A stretch of DNA of 64,000 nt from an uncultured Tateyamaria sp. (GTDB taxonomy: Bacteria; Pseudomonadota; Alphaproteobacteria; Rhodobacterales; Rhodobacteraceae), in NCBI RefSeq assembly GCF_947487805.1, contig NZ_CANKXW010000011.1, positions 82,501 to 146,500 of the forward strand, given 5' to 3'. The notes beneath the pieces were generated by a model. That model made no database searches. It was not told where the DNA came from and saw only the letters and a list, made by a program, of their open reading frames with translations. A program made the translations under genes and the position numbers. Shown piece after piece: positions 47,505 through 57,042 of the stretch (position 1 is its first letter; each line of letters opens with the position of its first letter).

Positions 47505-47828
47505 CTACAGGTGCGCCAGCGCGGCGCGGGCGAGTGTGGTGGCCTCTTCGGCGTCGTCCAGGGCGCTGTCGGGGAGGTGCCAGTAGGGCATGGCGGTGGG
47601 CGGTTTGCCGCTGCGGGCATAGGTCCAGCGCTCGAGCCCCATCGCCTCGAACCGGGCCTGCATCTCGCCCTGGCCCTTGAGCAGCAACCGGCCGTCGCGC
47701 ATCAACACGGCAAAGATCACGCCGTCGGCATAGATCGCGAGGCCACCGAACATCTTGCGGGTGGTGAGGGGGCCAAGCCCGGCAAAGAGGTCGAGGGCGT
47801 GTTCGATCTCTTCGTCCGAGACGGCCAT
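47505..47828 (-). CDS. TfoX N-terminal domain protein
   Basis: A 107-residue protein consisting of a TfoX-N domain only (LTTRKMFGGLAIYADGVIFAV ... GLERWTYARSGK, MPYWHLPDSALDD). The start is the ATG at 47828. Full TfoX proteins affect competence in gammaproteobacteria; the role of N-domain-only proteins in alphaproteobacteria is unclear. It begins one base after the stop of the Fe-S carrier gene and is co-transcribed with it. Confidence 0.85.
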   Translation of the reverse strand: MAVSDEEIEHALDLFAGLGPLTTRKMFGGLAIYADGVIFAVLMRDGRLLLKGQGEMQARFEAMGLERWTYARSGKPPTAMPYWHLPDSALDDAEEATTLARAALAHL

Positions 47829-47829
47829 G

Positions 47830-48207
47830 TCAGCTGCTGCGTTCGGCGGCCAGTTCGTCGACGCCCTTGAACGAGATGCTTTCGCCGCAGCCGCAGGCAT
47901 CGGCCACGTTGGGGTTGTTGAACTTGAACCCGGATTCCAGCAGCGATGTCTCGTAGTCGATTTCGGTGCCGAAGAGGAACATCTGGGCCATGGGCGCGAT
48001 CAAAACGCGTGCGCCGTCCTGTTCGACCACTTCGTCGTTGGGGTCGGGCGTGTCGACATATTCCATGGTGTATTCCATACCCGCGCAGCCGCCCTTTTTC
48101 ACGCCGATGCGCAGGCCGGAATGGCCTTCTTTCTCCATCAGTCTGGAGATTTGGGTGGCGGCGCGGTTGGTGATGCTGACGGCTTGCTTGCCGGGGATCG
48201 AAAACAT
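47830..48207 (-). CDS. A-type iron-sulfur carrier (IscA/SufA/ErpA family)
   Basis: A 125-residue A-type carrier. The three cluster-binding cysteines are in KKGGCAGMEY and DACGCGESI. The start MFSIPGKQAVSITNRAA is taken at 48207; longer frames are proline/arginine-rich antisense sequence. It delivers Fe-S clusters to apo-proteins. A SufT-like gene lies about 1.1 kb further right on the same strand. Confidence 0.93.
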   Translation of the reverse strand: MFSIPGKQAVSITNRAATQISRLMEKEGHSGLRIGVKKGGCAGMEYTMEYVDTPDPNDEVVEQDGARVLIAPMAQMFLFGTEIDYETSLLESGFKFNNPNVADACGCGESISFKGVDELAAERSS

Positions 48208-48221
48208 GTGAGGGGCCTCGT

Positions 48222-49091
48222 TTATCCGACTGTTAAGGTAGGGCTTTGGCCGGGGTCTTGCAAGGGGCGCGGGCGGGTGAGGCCGCGTGCAAGGGCGTCG
48301 AGGGCGGCGCGGATCGGCGGGTCGTGGCGGGTGTCCTGGTGACAGACCAGCCATTCCTCGGCGGTCAGCGCGTCGATGATGCCGGAGACGCGTGTGAGTT
48401 CTGGCACGCGGTCGCCCGCGAAGGTGGGCAGCACGACGCGGCCCGCGCCGGAGCAGGCCAGTGCCATGCGCACCTGCGGCTCGTTCGAGACGGCGACCAT
48501 GTCGGCGCCGTGATGGGCGACGGTCCAGGCCTCGGAGGGCAGGGCGGCGGTGTCGTCGCTGGGCCCGATCCAGCCGGTGACGTGGTCACTTGTGGCATAG
48601 GCCGCATGTTCGACCAGTCCGGTGCGGCGGCCTGCGAGCCAGGGATGGGTGGGGCGGCGGTTGCGCACGCCGATGTCGACCTCGCGGCGTTCGATGTCCA
48701 GATCGCGATTGCAGCTGACGAACTCCGGGGTCCAGGGCGCGTGCGGTGTCCAGTAGTCCGCGAGGTGGCGGGCGAGGTGGTCGGTCGTCCAGGTGCCAGC
48801 CGAGATCCGCACGCGCGGCGCGCCGGTCTGTTCGGCGGACCAGTGGGCGATGTCGCGGGCGGCGGCCTCCATCCGCTTGGCGCGGTCCAGCAGGGCGCGC
48901 CCCTCGGTCGTGGGGGTGTAGCCGCTGGCCCCGTGCACAAAGAGCCTGCGGCCCATGCGCTGTTCGAGCGCGGTCATGCGCCGTGACAGGGTGGCCTGGC
49001 TGAGCCCGGTTTCGCGGGCGGCCCCGGCGAGCGATTCATTGCGTGCCACGGCGGTGAAGAGGCCGAAATCGGTCCAGTCGGTGATTTGCAT
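48222..49091 (-). CDS. LysR-family regulator
   Basis: A 289-residue LysR protein starting MQITDWTDFGLFTAVARNES. The HTH includes GLSQATLSRRMTALEQRMG; the effector domain is relatively short and Trp/Arg-rich. The next gene begins 14 bases downstream, but no functional link is obvious. Its target is unknown. Confidence 0.88.
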   Translation of the reverse strand: MQITDWTDFGLFTAVARNESLAGAARETGLSQATLSRRMTALEQRMGRRLFVHGASGYTPTTEGRALLDRAKRMEAAARDIAHWSAEQTGAPRVRISAGTWTTDHLARHLADYWTPHAPWTPEFVSCNRDLDIERREVDIGVRNRRPTHPWLAGRRTGLVEHAAYATSDHVTGWIGPSDDTAALPSEAWTVAHHGADMVAVSNEPQVRMALACSGAGRVVLPTFAGDRVPELTRVSGIIDALTAEEWLVCHQDTRHDPPIRAALDALARGLTRPRPLQDPGQSPTLTVG

Positions 49092-49173
49092 ATTTGCAAG
49101 CCTAGCTGCGAACCCGGCCTCTGACAATGCGGCGCGGGGGCTGCCATATTGGGGTCAGAACAGGAGACCAGAC

Positions 49174-49320
49174 ATGAAACATCCCTACAAGTCGTTGGAA
49201 ATGCAAAGCATCTACGAGGAGGAGCAGGCCGCATTTGCAGAAATGAAAGAGCAGATGCAGGCGCGCAAACGCCGGGCGCGGCGCAGACGGGCGTTGATGT
49301 GGGTGATGCGGCGGCTGTAG
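49174..49320 (+). CDS. 48-residue basic small protein
   Basis: A short ORF starting MKHPYKSLEMQSIYEEEQ, with a strong CAGGAGA ribosome site eight bases upstream. It has an acidic helical first half and a highly basic tail (KRRARRRRALMWVMRRL). No family was recognised. The good start signal supports expression. It converges on the SufT-like gene. Confidence 0.6.
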   Translation: MKHPYKSLEMQSIYEEEQAAFAEMKEQMQARKRRARRRRALMWVMRRL

Positions 49321-49330
49321 GCGCGTGGGA

Positions 49331-49693
49331 TTACATGAAGCCCAGTTCGAGACGCGCCTCGTCGGACATCATCTCCATGCCCCAGGGCGGCTCCCAGGTG
49401 AGTTCGACATCCACTTGCTTGACCCCCGGCAGCGGTTCGACCGCATCGGCGACCCATCCCGGCATTTCGCCCGCAACGGGGCAGCCGGGTGCGGTGAGGG
49501 TCATGATGATCTTCACCTCGTTTTCGGCATTGATATCAATCGTATAGATCAGGCCGAGTTCAAAGATGTTCACCGGAATTTCGGGGTCATAGACCGAGCG
49601 GCAGGCCTCGACCACAGCCTCGTGCAGGGGGTGATCGGTGGAGGACGGCGCAATCAGCGGCGTGCCTTCGAGCTGTTCATTCGGCTGGTTCAT
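49331..49693 (-). CDS. SufT/MIP18-family Fe-S assembly protein (DUF59)
   Basis: A 120-residue DUF59 protein: VYDPEIPVNIFELGLIY, then LTAPGCPVAGEMPGWV with the conserved Cys, and VDVELTWEPPW. SufT-type proteins help mature Fe-S enzymes. It is not next to the suf operon here, unless that lies outside the window. The first 25 residues are a variable extension. Confidence 0.9.
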   Translation of the reverse strand: MNQPNEQLEGTPLIAPSSTDHPLHEAVVEACRSVYDPEIPVNIFELGLIYTIDINAENEVKIIMTLTAPGCPVAGEMPGWVADAVEPLPGVKQVDVELTWEPPWGMEMMSDEARLELGFM

Positions 49694-49761
49694 GGTGACC
49701 CCGTGGTGGTTCCTGAGTGTTTATATAGGGATAGCGGCGAGGGGGGTAAAGGGGGCGCAGC

Positions 49762-50286
49762 CTAGGCCCGCCGGTTCACGGCGATCGCGACCACAACAAC
49801 CAGCATGCCGGCCACCAGAACCCAGGGTGCCGTGCCGTCGGCCGCAGCGCCTATTTCGAGATCTATTGTTGTGTTGGTAATTGTCCCGGCAACGGTGGGC
49901 CATGCGCTGGCCGGGGCCAGCCAGGTTGCGAGTATGGCGGTGGCAAAGGAAAAGAAGCAGGCCCACAGACGCCCCTCGATGCTGCGCATGAGGATCAATC
50001 CGACCCAGGCCAAACCCACACTGATCAGGACCGCGGCAAAGGTCCAGAGCGCGGGCATGGTGCCACTGGCAAGGCTGAGCATGATGGCGGTCACAAGACC
50101 GGCGGTCGCCAAAAGGCCGACCGTCAGCAGGACAGCGCCAACAAGGCTGCGGTTCGATTTGGTGGGGTTGGGGGCGGCACCGGTGCGGCGTGGTAGGACG
50201 CGACCGAACCTGTGCCACCACTTCAGCGGCGGTGACCGAGGCACGGGAATCGTGCGTGTGTCTTTGTATGGGTTGGGTTTGGCCAA
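49762..50286 (-). CDS. hypothetical membrane protein
   Basis: A 174-residue protein with a polar, proline-rich N-terminus (about 1-45) and four hydrophobic helices at about 48-70, 78-98, 105-125 and 152-170. No family was recognised. A twin basic region precedes helix 1, giving a cytoplasmic N-terminus. It may be unrelated to its neighbours. Confidence 0.65.
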   Translation of the reverse strand: MAKPNPYKDTRTIPVPRSPPLKWWHRFGRVLPRRTGAAPNPTKSNRSLVGAVLLTVGLLATAGLVTAIMLSLASGTMPALWTFAAVLISVGLAWVGLILMRSIEGRLWACFFSFATAILATWLAPASAWPTVAGTITNTTIDLEIGAAADGTAPWVLVAGMLVVVVAIAVNRRA

Positions 50287-50383
50287 CGTGTGATCAGGTG
50301 CTCGACTTGGGTTTGTCGTCCTGATCCATGGGCGCGCGGGGCATTCCCTGCCATCGTGCCTGTGTCATCGGGGCGGTCCTTTC

Positions 50384-51316
50384 CTATGGCGCGTACTTGC
50401 GCAAACTGGCTTCGATACGTTTGAACATATCATGATTGTGGTAGGATTTCAACTCTTCATCCTCCAGTATCGTGGTGAGAGCAACGGCAAAGTCCAGTGT
50501 GTCGCGTGACCTTTCGATGGCCGCCTCAAGCCGTCCAGTGATATAGCCGGACCATTTGCCATCCTGCGACAGCGCAATGATAAGCAGGTTGGTGACGATC
50601 TTGGGGTGTGGCAGGCGGTCCTCAATCACGTGGATGACGAGGTTGACCACCTCGTCATCGGATTTCATTGCGGAGGGCAGTGACATCAGGTTGAGCGCGA
50701 GATCCGTCGCCAGGTGGAACCGCGTGTCGCGCCGCGCATCCGAATTGGTGTTCCACAGCAGTGCCAGGCCCGTGCGCAGGTGGTCGATGGCGTTTTTTAT
50801 GTCGCCCCGTTGTAGATGCGCGATAGCCAGGTGATGCCGCAGCTGGGGTTCTATGGCGCTGAATTTCGAGTTGCGGAACGCCTTGAGCGCGGCACCTGTC
50901 AGCTGCGGTTCGACGATGTCGATCACACTGAGCCATTCGCCTTCGTCGAACCGCTGCAAGGCGCGGGGCCAGAAGTCGGGATAGGCCAGCCGTTCGCCCG
51001 CCGTATAGGGATCCGGGCGAAACCTGGAGAAAAAGCCGATGCGCGTTTGCCGCGTCTCTTCCATCAGCGCGACGAGCGCGTCGGGGTCGTTCAGGTCCAG
51101 TTCCTCGGGGCGGTTCTGCAAGGCGAGGTAGGCGGTGACCGAGGCCACGGAGGGCGCGACGCTGTTTTTCAAATTGTCGCGGTCGCGGCGGATCGTGGAT
51201 GCGGACACCTTGTTGTTCAGCATCTTGCTCAACGCTTCGGGGCTGAGATGTCCGAACTGCGCAAAGAACTGTGAGGCGGCCATCATGCGCCGCGAGTCTG
51301 TCCAGGGTTTGTCCAT
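50384..51316 (-). CDS. hypothetical protein with possible N-terminal HTH and helical-repeat body
   Basis: A 310-residue soluble protein. The N-terminus (about 10-50: FGHLSPEALSKMLNNKVSAS, then TIRRDRDNLK) looks like a helix-turn-helix of DeoR/Lrp style. The rest is all-helical with a segment at about 150-190 (HLAIAHLQRGDIKNAIDHLR) like a TPR. This layout suggests a regulator with a protein-interaction body, but no family was recognised. Confidence 0.6.
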   Translation of the reverse strand: MDKPWTDSRRMMAASQFFAQFGHLSPEALSKMLNNKVSASTIRRDRDNLKNSVAPSVASVTAYLALQNRPEELDLNDPDALVALMEETRQTRIGFFSRFRPDPYTAGERLAYPDFWPRALQRFDEGEWLSVIDIVEPQLTGAALKAFRNSKFSAIEPQLRHHLAIAHLQRGDIKNAIDHLRTGLALLWNTNSDARRDTRFHLATDLALNLMSLPSAMKSDDEVVNLVIHVIEDRLPHPKIVTNLLIIALSQDGKWSGYITGRLEAAIERSRDTLDFAVALTTILEDEELKSYHNHDMFKRIEASLRKYAP

Positions 51317-51399
51317 CTGCGCACCTTTGGGCGTTTCACATATGTGACGAAGATAGTGCGATACGACGTTCAGATCAATGACGGGCGTGTGCCCGAACC

Positions 51400-52776
51400 C
51401 TAGCCGCGCTTGCGCACGGGCCGTGGCTTCACGCGGGTTTCGATCATGTCGTAGACGCGGCCCACGATGTCCTTGCCGGTGGCGTTCTCGATGCCCTCGA
51501 AGCCGGGGCTGGAGTTGACCTCGAGCACTTTTGGGCCCGTTTCGGAGCGCAAAAGGTCGACGCCGGCCTTGCCCAGGCCAAAGGCACGGGCGGCGCGGAC
51601 GGCGGTGTCGCGTTCTTCCTTGCTGATGCGCACGGATTTGGCGGACCCGCCCCGGTGCAGGTTCGAGCGGAAATCTCCGTCGGCCCCGGTGCGTTTCATG
51701 GACGCCACGACGCGGCCGTCGACCACGAGGCAGCGAATGTCTTCGCCTGCTGCCTCCTTGACGAAGTCCTGCACAAGGAAGTTGGCGCGCAGGCCGCGGA
51801 AGGCGTCGATGACGGATTCTGCGGCCTTTTTGGTTTCGGCCAGCACGACGCCCTTGCCTTGGGTGCTTTCGAGCAGTTTCACGATCACGGGTGCGGTGCC
51901 AACGAGGCCCATGATGTTGGCCGTGTCCTTGGGGGAGGCGGCAAAGGCGGTGGTGGGCATGCCGATCTTGCGCGAGGCGAGGATCTGGTGGGCGTGCAGC
52001 TTGTCGCGGCTGGCGGTGATGCCGGTGGAGCCGTTGACGCAGTAGGTGCCGGTGGTTTCGAACTGGCGGATGACGGCGGTGCCGTAGCTGGTGATGGAGG
52101 CGCCGATGCGCGGGATCACCGCGTCATAGCGGGGCAGGCGTTTGCCGTCGTAGTGGACCTCGGGCGCCATGGCGTTGATGGCCATGTAACAGCGGGTGGT
52201 GTCGATCACCTCGACCGTGTGGCCACGGGCCTCGCCCACTTCGACGAGGCGGCGGGTGGAGTAGTTGTTTTCGCGGCTGAGCACGGCGATGCGCAGGGAC
52301 CGGGCGGGGGCCACCTTGCGCATGGCGGAGGAGTGGTAGACGTCGTAGCTGAGATCCGGCTGGAGCCGTTTTTCGGAGGCGGTGATGGTGATGTGATCGG
52401 CCAGCGCCTGACGGCCCAGCAGCATGCGCGAGGTCATCGACGAGCGGTCGGTCAGGGTGACTTCGATGGGCCAGGACTGGCCTGCGACGGTGAGCGTGGT
52501 TTCGATGACATAGCGCAGTTCGGCCTCGCCATTCGACGACGTCACCTCGCGCCGGTCGAGGATGGGTGCGGAGCAGGTGATGGCCACGTGGTCCTTGCCC
52601 GCGATGGGGTGGACGTTGAAGCGGACTTTGGGGGTTTTGGCGGGGCCGAACACTTCGATGTCGTGGGCATGCAGGGCGGATGTGCGCGCGCCGGTGTCGA
52701 TCTTGGCCTTGAGCGCGGGCAGGCCGAGGTCGGGCAGGCCGATCCATTCCTCCCATCCGAAGTTGAGTTCGTCCAT
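51400..52776 (-). CDS. rimK: RimB-like retropepsin domain fused to RimK glutamate ligase
   Basis: A 458-residue two-domain protein. Residues 1-150 match the RimB/RloA2 retropepsin-like ('ATP-dependent zinc protease') family, with the active-site motif [13 protein letters not shown] (Asp27). From about residue 160 it is a full-length RimK ATP-grasp ligase ([59 protein letters not shown]), which adds glutamates to ribosomal protein S6 in E. coli. Joining a ligase and the protease that trims its product gives an add-and-remove enzyme. No rpsF or rimA is nearby. The start is the ATG at 52776. Confidence 0.9.
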   Translation of the reverse strand: MDELNFGWEEWIGLPDLGLPALKAKIDTGARTSALHAHDIEVFGPAKTPKVRFNVHPIAGKDHVAITCSAPILDRREVTSSNGEAELRYVIETTLTVAGQSWPIEVTLTDRSSMTSRMLLGRQALADHITITASEKRLQPDLSYDVYHSSAMRKVAPARSLRIAVLSRENNYSTRRLVEVGEARGHTVEVIDTTRCYMAINAMAPEVHYDGKRLPRYDAVIPRIGASITSYGTAVIRQFETTGTYCVNGSTGITASRDKLHAHQILASRKIGMPTTAFAASPKDTANIMGLVGTAPVIVKLLESTQGKGVVLAETKKAAESVIDAFRGLRANFLVQDFVKEAAGEDIRCLVVDGRVVASMKRTGADGDFRSNLHRGGSAKSVRISKEERDTAVRAARAFGLGKAGVDLLRSETGPKVLEVNSSPGFEGIENATGKDIVGRVYDMIETRVKPRPVRKRG

Positions 52777-52853
52777 GGTGCATCCCCGCGTTGGTTGAAT
52801 GGCCACTCTACCAAGCCGCGCGCGCGGCCACAACGCGAAGGCGGCTGGCGGGA

Positions 52854-54761
52854 TCAGTTGCCGTCGGCCGTTGGTGCATCAAGCGGGGGCGCCTGGCAAT
52901 CCGCCAGGCCGAGTTCGGCCAGCCGATCGCTGCCGGTCAGATCCTGTCCGCGCAGGCGCAGCATCTGGCGCAGTAATCGGCCTGACAGACCGGAAATGGT
53001 GTTATTGGAACTGATCGCCCACCAAATGTAGACCTCTTCAAATTCCTCATCGCTCAATTCCACGTTCAGCCATTGGCACGGGCGTTCGGTGAGGTTTGCG
53101 AACCCGTCGGGCACCTGCACGGATGCGTCCAGAAATACCGTGGAAAAGTCCGTGGTAACGTCCCAAAGGGCGTTTTCCAGATTGACGTGCCGCAGCGCAC
53201 CATAATCGTTCTGCACGCTCGAAAAATCTGTGCCGGTCATGTCAATTGGGTTATCTTTGGTGCCAACAATGCGGGACTGGCTGAGCACTGCGCCTGTGAG
53301 GTCAGCGCCGACCAGGACTACGTTTTCCAGTCTTGCGCGCCTCAGGTTCACGCGGGGCATCGTTGCTCCGGCAAAATTGGTTTCGGATGCTGTGACGCGA
53401 GACAGATCTGCCGTCGCCATCTGGGCAAAAACCAAATTTGCCTCCCGCAGGTTGGCGCGGGCCAGGGTCGATCCGATCAATTCGGCGCTTCTCAGGTCTG
53501 CTGCCTGGAGATCGGCGCCCGACAGGTCGGCATAACGCAGGTCTGCATTTGACAAGTCGGCCCCCTGAAGGCTGGCCTCGGACAGGTCTACGCCACCAAG
53601 AGCGCCGCCAGCGAAGTTTACACCATTGAAACGCGCGCCACGCAGGCTCATTTGCGACAGCGGCAGTTCTGCCAAGAGCATTTGGCAATTCCGGGTATCG
53701 AAGAACCGTGTTCCTTCGAGCATCTCGAAGGAGATCGTGGCACCGGCCCACATTTCCTTGGGCGGCAGTTTCAGGCCGACACCAAATGCCTCGGTCAGAT
53801 CGGAGTTTCGGAGATCTGCCCAAGAGATGTCGTGACTGCCAATAGACTCGATTTGCGCATCGCGGCGGCGGAGCCATTCGGCCTCAAAGTCATCCACTTT
53901 GGACTTTTCCCAGCTCTCGAATTCGGCAACCTGCAAGGTCTCGCGGTCGGCAAAGCTTTTTAACGCATCACGGCGTGCAAATTCGCATTCGATCCAGTCT
54001 TCGGGGCGATGGGTCAGATTTTCGTCGCGCAGGTTCAGCGGCGCAAGTCGTTCGGGATGTTTGCTGACGGTCCGCGTCTTGCTGGTCGCGGCAATGGCAG
54101 GCAACAGCACGACAAGTGCGACCATGGCCGGGAAGGACGCAAAAAGGCGCGTGCGTTTGCCCTCGCTTTTGGTTTTCATCCGGGTGTAGGACATCGCAAA
54201 ACTGGCCGCACCGATGAGGATCGAGGCTAGGAGCGCGATGCCGGCGATGGACGTCATCAAAAGATCGCGCGCCGGCATGGATTGCCACCACAGAAAGCAG
54301 AGAATGACCAGCCCGAAGGCCCATGCCAGGACAAAATTGAGCAACATGGCCGCGCTTTCCATGGTGCGGGGCGTTGTACAGGCGTCCTTGCGCAGAGAGG
54401 CGCGCAGGTGCAGGGCTGCGTCCGTGACAAGCCAGGGCGTGATGATGTCGCCAAGAGGACGACCCGCGTGCCGTGCGTCGGCCGTGCTCAGCGCGTCCCA
54501 GAGGCGTATGAGATAGAGGTGGAAGTACCCGTAGATTGCGGCGACCAGAACGGGCGCTGCGAAAAAGAAATACCGCGTTGGAACATCGAAGTTGACGAGG
54601 GGCAGAGTGGTCGCCCGGTCGACCCCGTAGAAGTCGACATGTTTCACGCTCATGAGCGTCAGGCCGATAAAGACCAGAACACCCAGAAGGGCGAACCATG
54701 TGTTGCGCGCATTTGTTGTCAGTGCGTTGATGCGGTCAATGTCAGTCGGGTTGTCGGCCAT
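52854..54761 (-). CDS. multi-pass membrane protein with C-terminal pentapeptide repeats
   Basis: A 635-residue protein. Five or so hydrophobic helices (about 22-42, 63-85, 140-162, 167-192 and 205-225) are followed by a charged linker and a pentapeptide-repeat region (about 370-500: [18 protein letters not shown] ...), then a Glu/Trp-rich tail. The beta-helical repeat would lie on one side of the membrane. The function is unknown. The start [14 protein letters not shown] has only a weak ribosome site. The frame is open further upstream, but antisense to tgt. Confidence 0.82.
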   Translation of the reverse strand: MADNPTDIDRINALTTNARNTWFALLGVLVFIGLTLMSVKHVDFYGVDRATTLPLVNFDVPTRYFFFAAPVLVAAIYGYFHLYLIRLWDALSTADARHAGRPLGDIITPWLVTDAALHLRASLRKDACTTPRTMESAAMLLNFVLAWAFGLVILCFLWWQSMPARDLLMTSIAGIALLASILIGAASFAMSYTRMKTKSEGKRTRLFASFPAMVALVVLLPAIAATSKTRTVSKHPERLAPLNLRDENLTHRPEDWIECEFARRDALKSFADRETLQVAEFESWEKSKVDDFEAEWLRRRDAQIESIGSHDISWADLRNSDLTEAFGVGLKLPPKEMWAGATISFEMLEGTRFFDTRNCQMLLAELPLSQMSLRGARFNGVNFAGGALGGVDLSEASLQGADLSNADLRYADLSGADLQAADLRSAELIGSTLARANLREANLVFAQMATADLSRVTASETNFAGATMPRVNLRRARLENVVLVGADLTGAVLSQSRIVGTKDNPIDMTGTDFSSVQNDYGALRHVNLENALWDVTTDFSTVFLDASVQVPDGFANLTERPCQWLNVELSDEEFEEVYIWWAISSNNTISGLSGRLLRQMLRLRGQDLTGSDRLAELGLADCQAPPLDAPTADGN

Positions 54762-54915
54762 CTCTAAGGACTTTGTCTGGGCAGATCCGCCATGTAAAAT
54801 CTCTGAATTCAATTGGGGCGAGTATGTGTGGGCGCGCGGCGGACGGTCAAGGGATCTGTGGTGCGCCTTGCGGTGGGGGCTTGGCATTTTTGCGCAGGCG
54901 CGCCATGAGGGCGGC

Positions 54916-56043
54916 ATGACCAGCTTTTCCTTTGATCTGAATGCCACCGATGGCCGCGCGCGGACCGGGGTGATCACCACGCCGCGGGGCGAGATCCGCA
55001 CGCCTGCCTTCATGCCCGTGGGCACGGCCGCCACCGTCAAGGCGATGATGCCCGAGAGTGTGCGCGCGACGGGGGCCGATATCCTGCTTGGCAACACCTA
55101 TCACCTGATGCTGCGCCCCACCGCCGAGCGGATCGATCGGTTGGGGGGCTTGCACAAGTTCATGAACTGGGACCGGCCGATTTTGACGGATTCCGGTGGG
55201 TTTCAGGTGATGAGCCTTGCGGGTCTGCGCAAGCTGACCGAGGAGGGCGTGACGTTCAAATCCCACATTGACGGGTCCAAACATGCGCTGACGCCCGAGC
55301 GGTCGATGGAGATCCAGCGGCTCTTGGGCTCGGACATCGTGATGTGTTTCGATGAATGCCCTGCGCTGCCTGCGGATCGGGACCGGATTGCGGCGAGCAT
55401 GCAGTTGTCGATGCGCTGGGCGCGGCGGTCGCGCGAGGCGTTCGGGGACCGGCCCGGTCATGCGCTTTTCGGGATCCAGCAGGGCGGATTGGAGGAGGAT
55501 CTGCGCGGCGAGAGTGCCGAGGCGCTGAAAGAGATCGGGTTCGAGGGGTATGCGGTGGGAGGTCTCGCCGTGGGCGAGGGGCAGGAGGCGATGTTTGCCT
55601 GTCTCGACTATGCGCCCGAGCAGTTGCCCGTGGACAAGCCGCGATACCTGATGGGGGTCGGCAAGCCGGATGACATTGTAGGTGCTGTGGCGCGCGGCAT
55701 CGACATGATGGATTGCGTGTTGCCGTCCCGGTCGGGGCGGACGGGGCAGGTGTTTACGCGGCGCGGTGTGGTCAACATCAAGAACGCGCGCCATGCGGAT
55801 GATCCACGCCCCTTGGATGCGGCGTGTGGGTGCCCTGCCTGCCGGGGCTATTCGCGGGCCTATCTGCATCATGTGTTCCGCGCGCAGGAGATGATTTCGG
55901 GGATGCTGCTGACCTGGCACAACCTGCACTACTATCAGGATCTGATGGCGGGGATGCGTGCGGCGATTGCCGAAGGGCGGTTCGACGCGTGGCAGGCGGC
56001 GTTCCATGCCGAGCGGGCCGAGGGGGATATCGCGCCTTTGTGA
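54916..56043 (+). CDS. tgt: queuine tRNA-guanine transglycosylase
   Basis: A 375-residue TGT, exchanging guanine-34 for preQ1 in tRNAs with GUN anticodons. [10 protein letters not shown] holds the conserved aspartate, [13 protein letters not shown] the nucleophile region, and [18 protein letters not shown] the zinc motif. The start [13 protein letters not shown] has GAGGGCGG before it. tRNA-Asp(GUC) at the end of this window is one of its substrates. Confidence 0.96.
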   Translation: MTSFSFDLNATDGRARTGVITTPRGEIRTPAFMPVGTAATVKAMMPESVRATGADILLGNTYHLMLRPTAERIDRLGGLHKFMNWDRPILTDSGGFQVMSLAGLRKLTEEGVTFKSHIDGSKHALTPERSMEIQRLLGSDIVMCFDECPALPADRDRIAASMQLSMRWARRSREAFGDRPGHALFGIQQGGLEEDLRGESAEALKEIGFEGYAVGGLAVGEGQEAMFACLDYAPEQLPVDKPRYLMGVGKPDDIVGAVARGIDMMDCVLPSRSGRTGQVFTRRGVVNIKNARHADDPRPLDAACGCPACRGYSRAYLHHVFRAQEMISGMLLTWHNLHYYQDLMAGMRAAIAEGRFDAWQAAFHAERAEGDIAPL

Positions 56044-56100
56044 GCGGCAACGCTTTGTTAACCGGGCGCTGGCTAGGATCGTCGTGCGGAGGTACGTGCG

Positions 56101-56565
56101 ATGGATGCAGGTCAGGACAGTCTTGGTGGCGCGTGGGACGTGGTTGCGCCCATGATCCAGGCGCGCCAGCGCGAGGTGGCGGAGCGCAACGCGGCCGGGC
56201 TGACGGAGGCCGAGCAGGAGACTGTGGCGGCGATGCGGGCGCGGGACGCCGAAGTGCGCGCCCATGAGCAGGCCCATGCGCGGGTGGGTGGGCAATATGC
56301 CTCTGCGCCAAGCTATACCTATCAGGCGGGACCGGACGGGCGGAATTATGCCGTGGGCGGGGCCGTACAGATCGATGTGGCGCCGGTGGCCGATGATCCG
56401 GTGGCGACAATCAACAAAATGGAGGTTGTGAAGGCGGCGGCGCTGGCCCCGGCGGAGCCGTCGGCGGCGGACCGGCAGGTGGCCGCGCTGGCGGATGCTT
56501 TGCGGGCGCAGGCGGTGGCGGATCAGGCGGCGGCGCGCGCGGCGTCGATGGATGTGCGGGTATGA
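56101..56565 (+). CDS. SprA-related putative metalloprotease domain (HExxH-like)
   Basis: A 154-residue protein with RAHEQAHARVGGQYASAPSY and then GPDGRNYAVGGAVQIDV, the core of the 'SprA-related'/CJM1_0395 putative metalloprotease family. The motif is HEQAH. The family is usually longer, so this is a compact version. The Ala-rich tail (about 115-150) is a likely helix. No signal peptide is seen. The function in bacteria is not established. Confidence 0.75.
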   Translation: MDAGQDSLGGAWDVVAPMIQARQREVAERNAAGLTEAEQETVAAMRARDAEVRAHEQAHARVGGQYASAPSYTYQAGPDGRNYAVGGAVQIDVAPVADDPVATINKMEVVKAAALAPAEPSAADRQVAALADALRAQAVADQAAARAASMDVRV

Positions 56566-56651
56566 GCCGGGGGAGCGATGGTCAGGAATTCCCCCGTCGT
56601 GCAGTGCGATCCTGTGGCATATGTTGTGTCGAACGAACTGGAGGGACGATC

Positions 56652-56720
56652 ATGCAATTGGCGGTGATTTCGACAACATGGCTGGCAGTGTCGGTATTGG
56701 CGGCGGTCATATTGGTGTGA
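56652..56720 (+). CDS. possible 22-residue single-helix membrane microprotein
   Basis: ATG at 56652 has GGAGGG six bases upstream. The 22 codons, starting MQLAVISTTWLAV and ending VLAAVILV, encode little but one hydrophobic helix and end at TGA 56718-56720. It lies in the 470-base region between the SprA-like gene and lon, where nothing else is supported apart from short inverted repeats. Confidence 0.35.
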   Translation: MQLAVISTTWLAVSVLAAVILV

Positions 56721-57042
56721 GAATGGGACCGGCGCGCGTGTGACGCTGCGCGCCCCACGACGCCCCGCCCGCCATCCCCGGCGACAGGTGCGGGCGGATT
56801 GACGCATGTGCCGGGGGAAAATGCCCCATATTGGGGCCTGTGGCGCAAAGTTTACCACAGGTTGTGGCAAAAATCTGGGGACAGTTTGCTGCATCCCATT
56901 GCACCCTTGTCGCGGGCAGGTCAGGATACACCTTGAAATCGAGCGGCTGAGGGCACAGATCCAACAGTCCGAACCCGAGGAGACAGACCATGGTTGCCGC
57001 ATGTCGGGGCCGCGCTGTCTTGCCAATGATAAGGAAATGAGC

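Noticed and set aside
47180..47620. 146-codon minus-strand frame over the IS3 remnant
   Set aside because: It is in a different frame from the recognisable OrfA fragment and overlaps the TfoX-like gene; no protein-like sequence was seen.
56798..56831. Heat-shock (sigma32) promoter for lon
   Set aside because: A CCCCATAT box is present, but the matching -35 is poor and its spacing is too long, so it cannot be supported from sequence alone.
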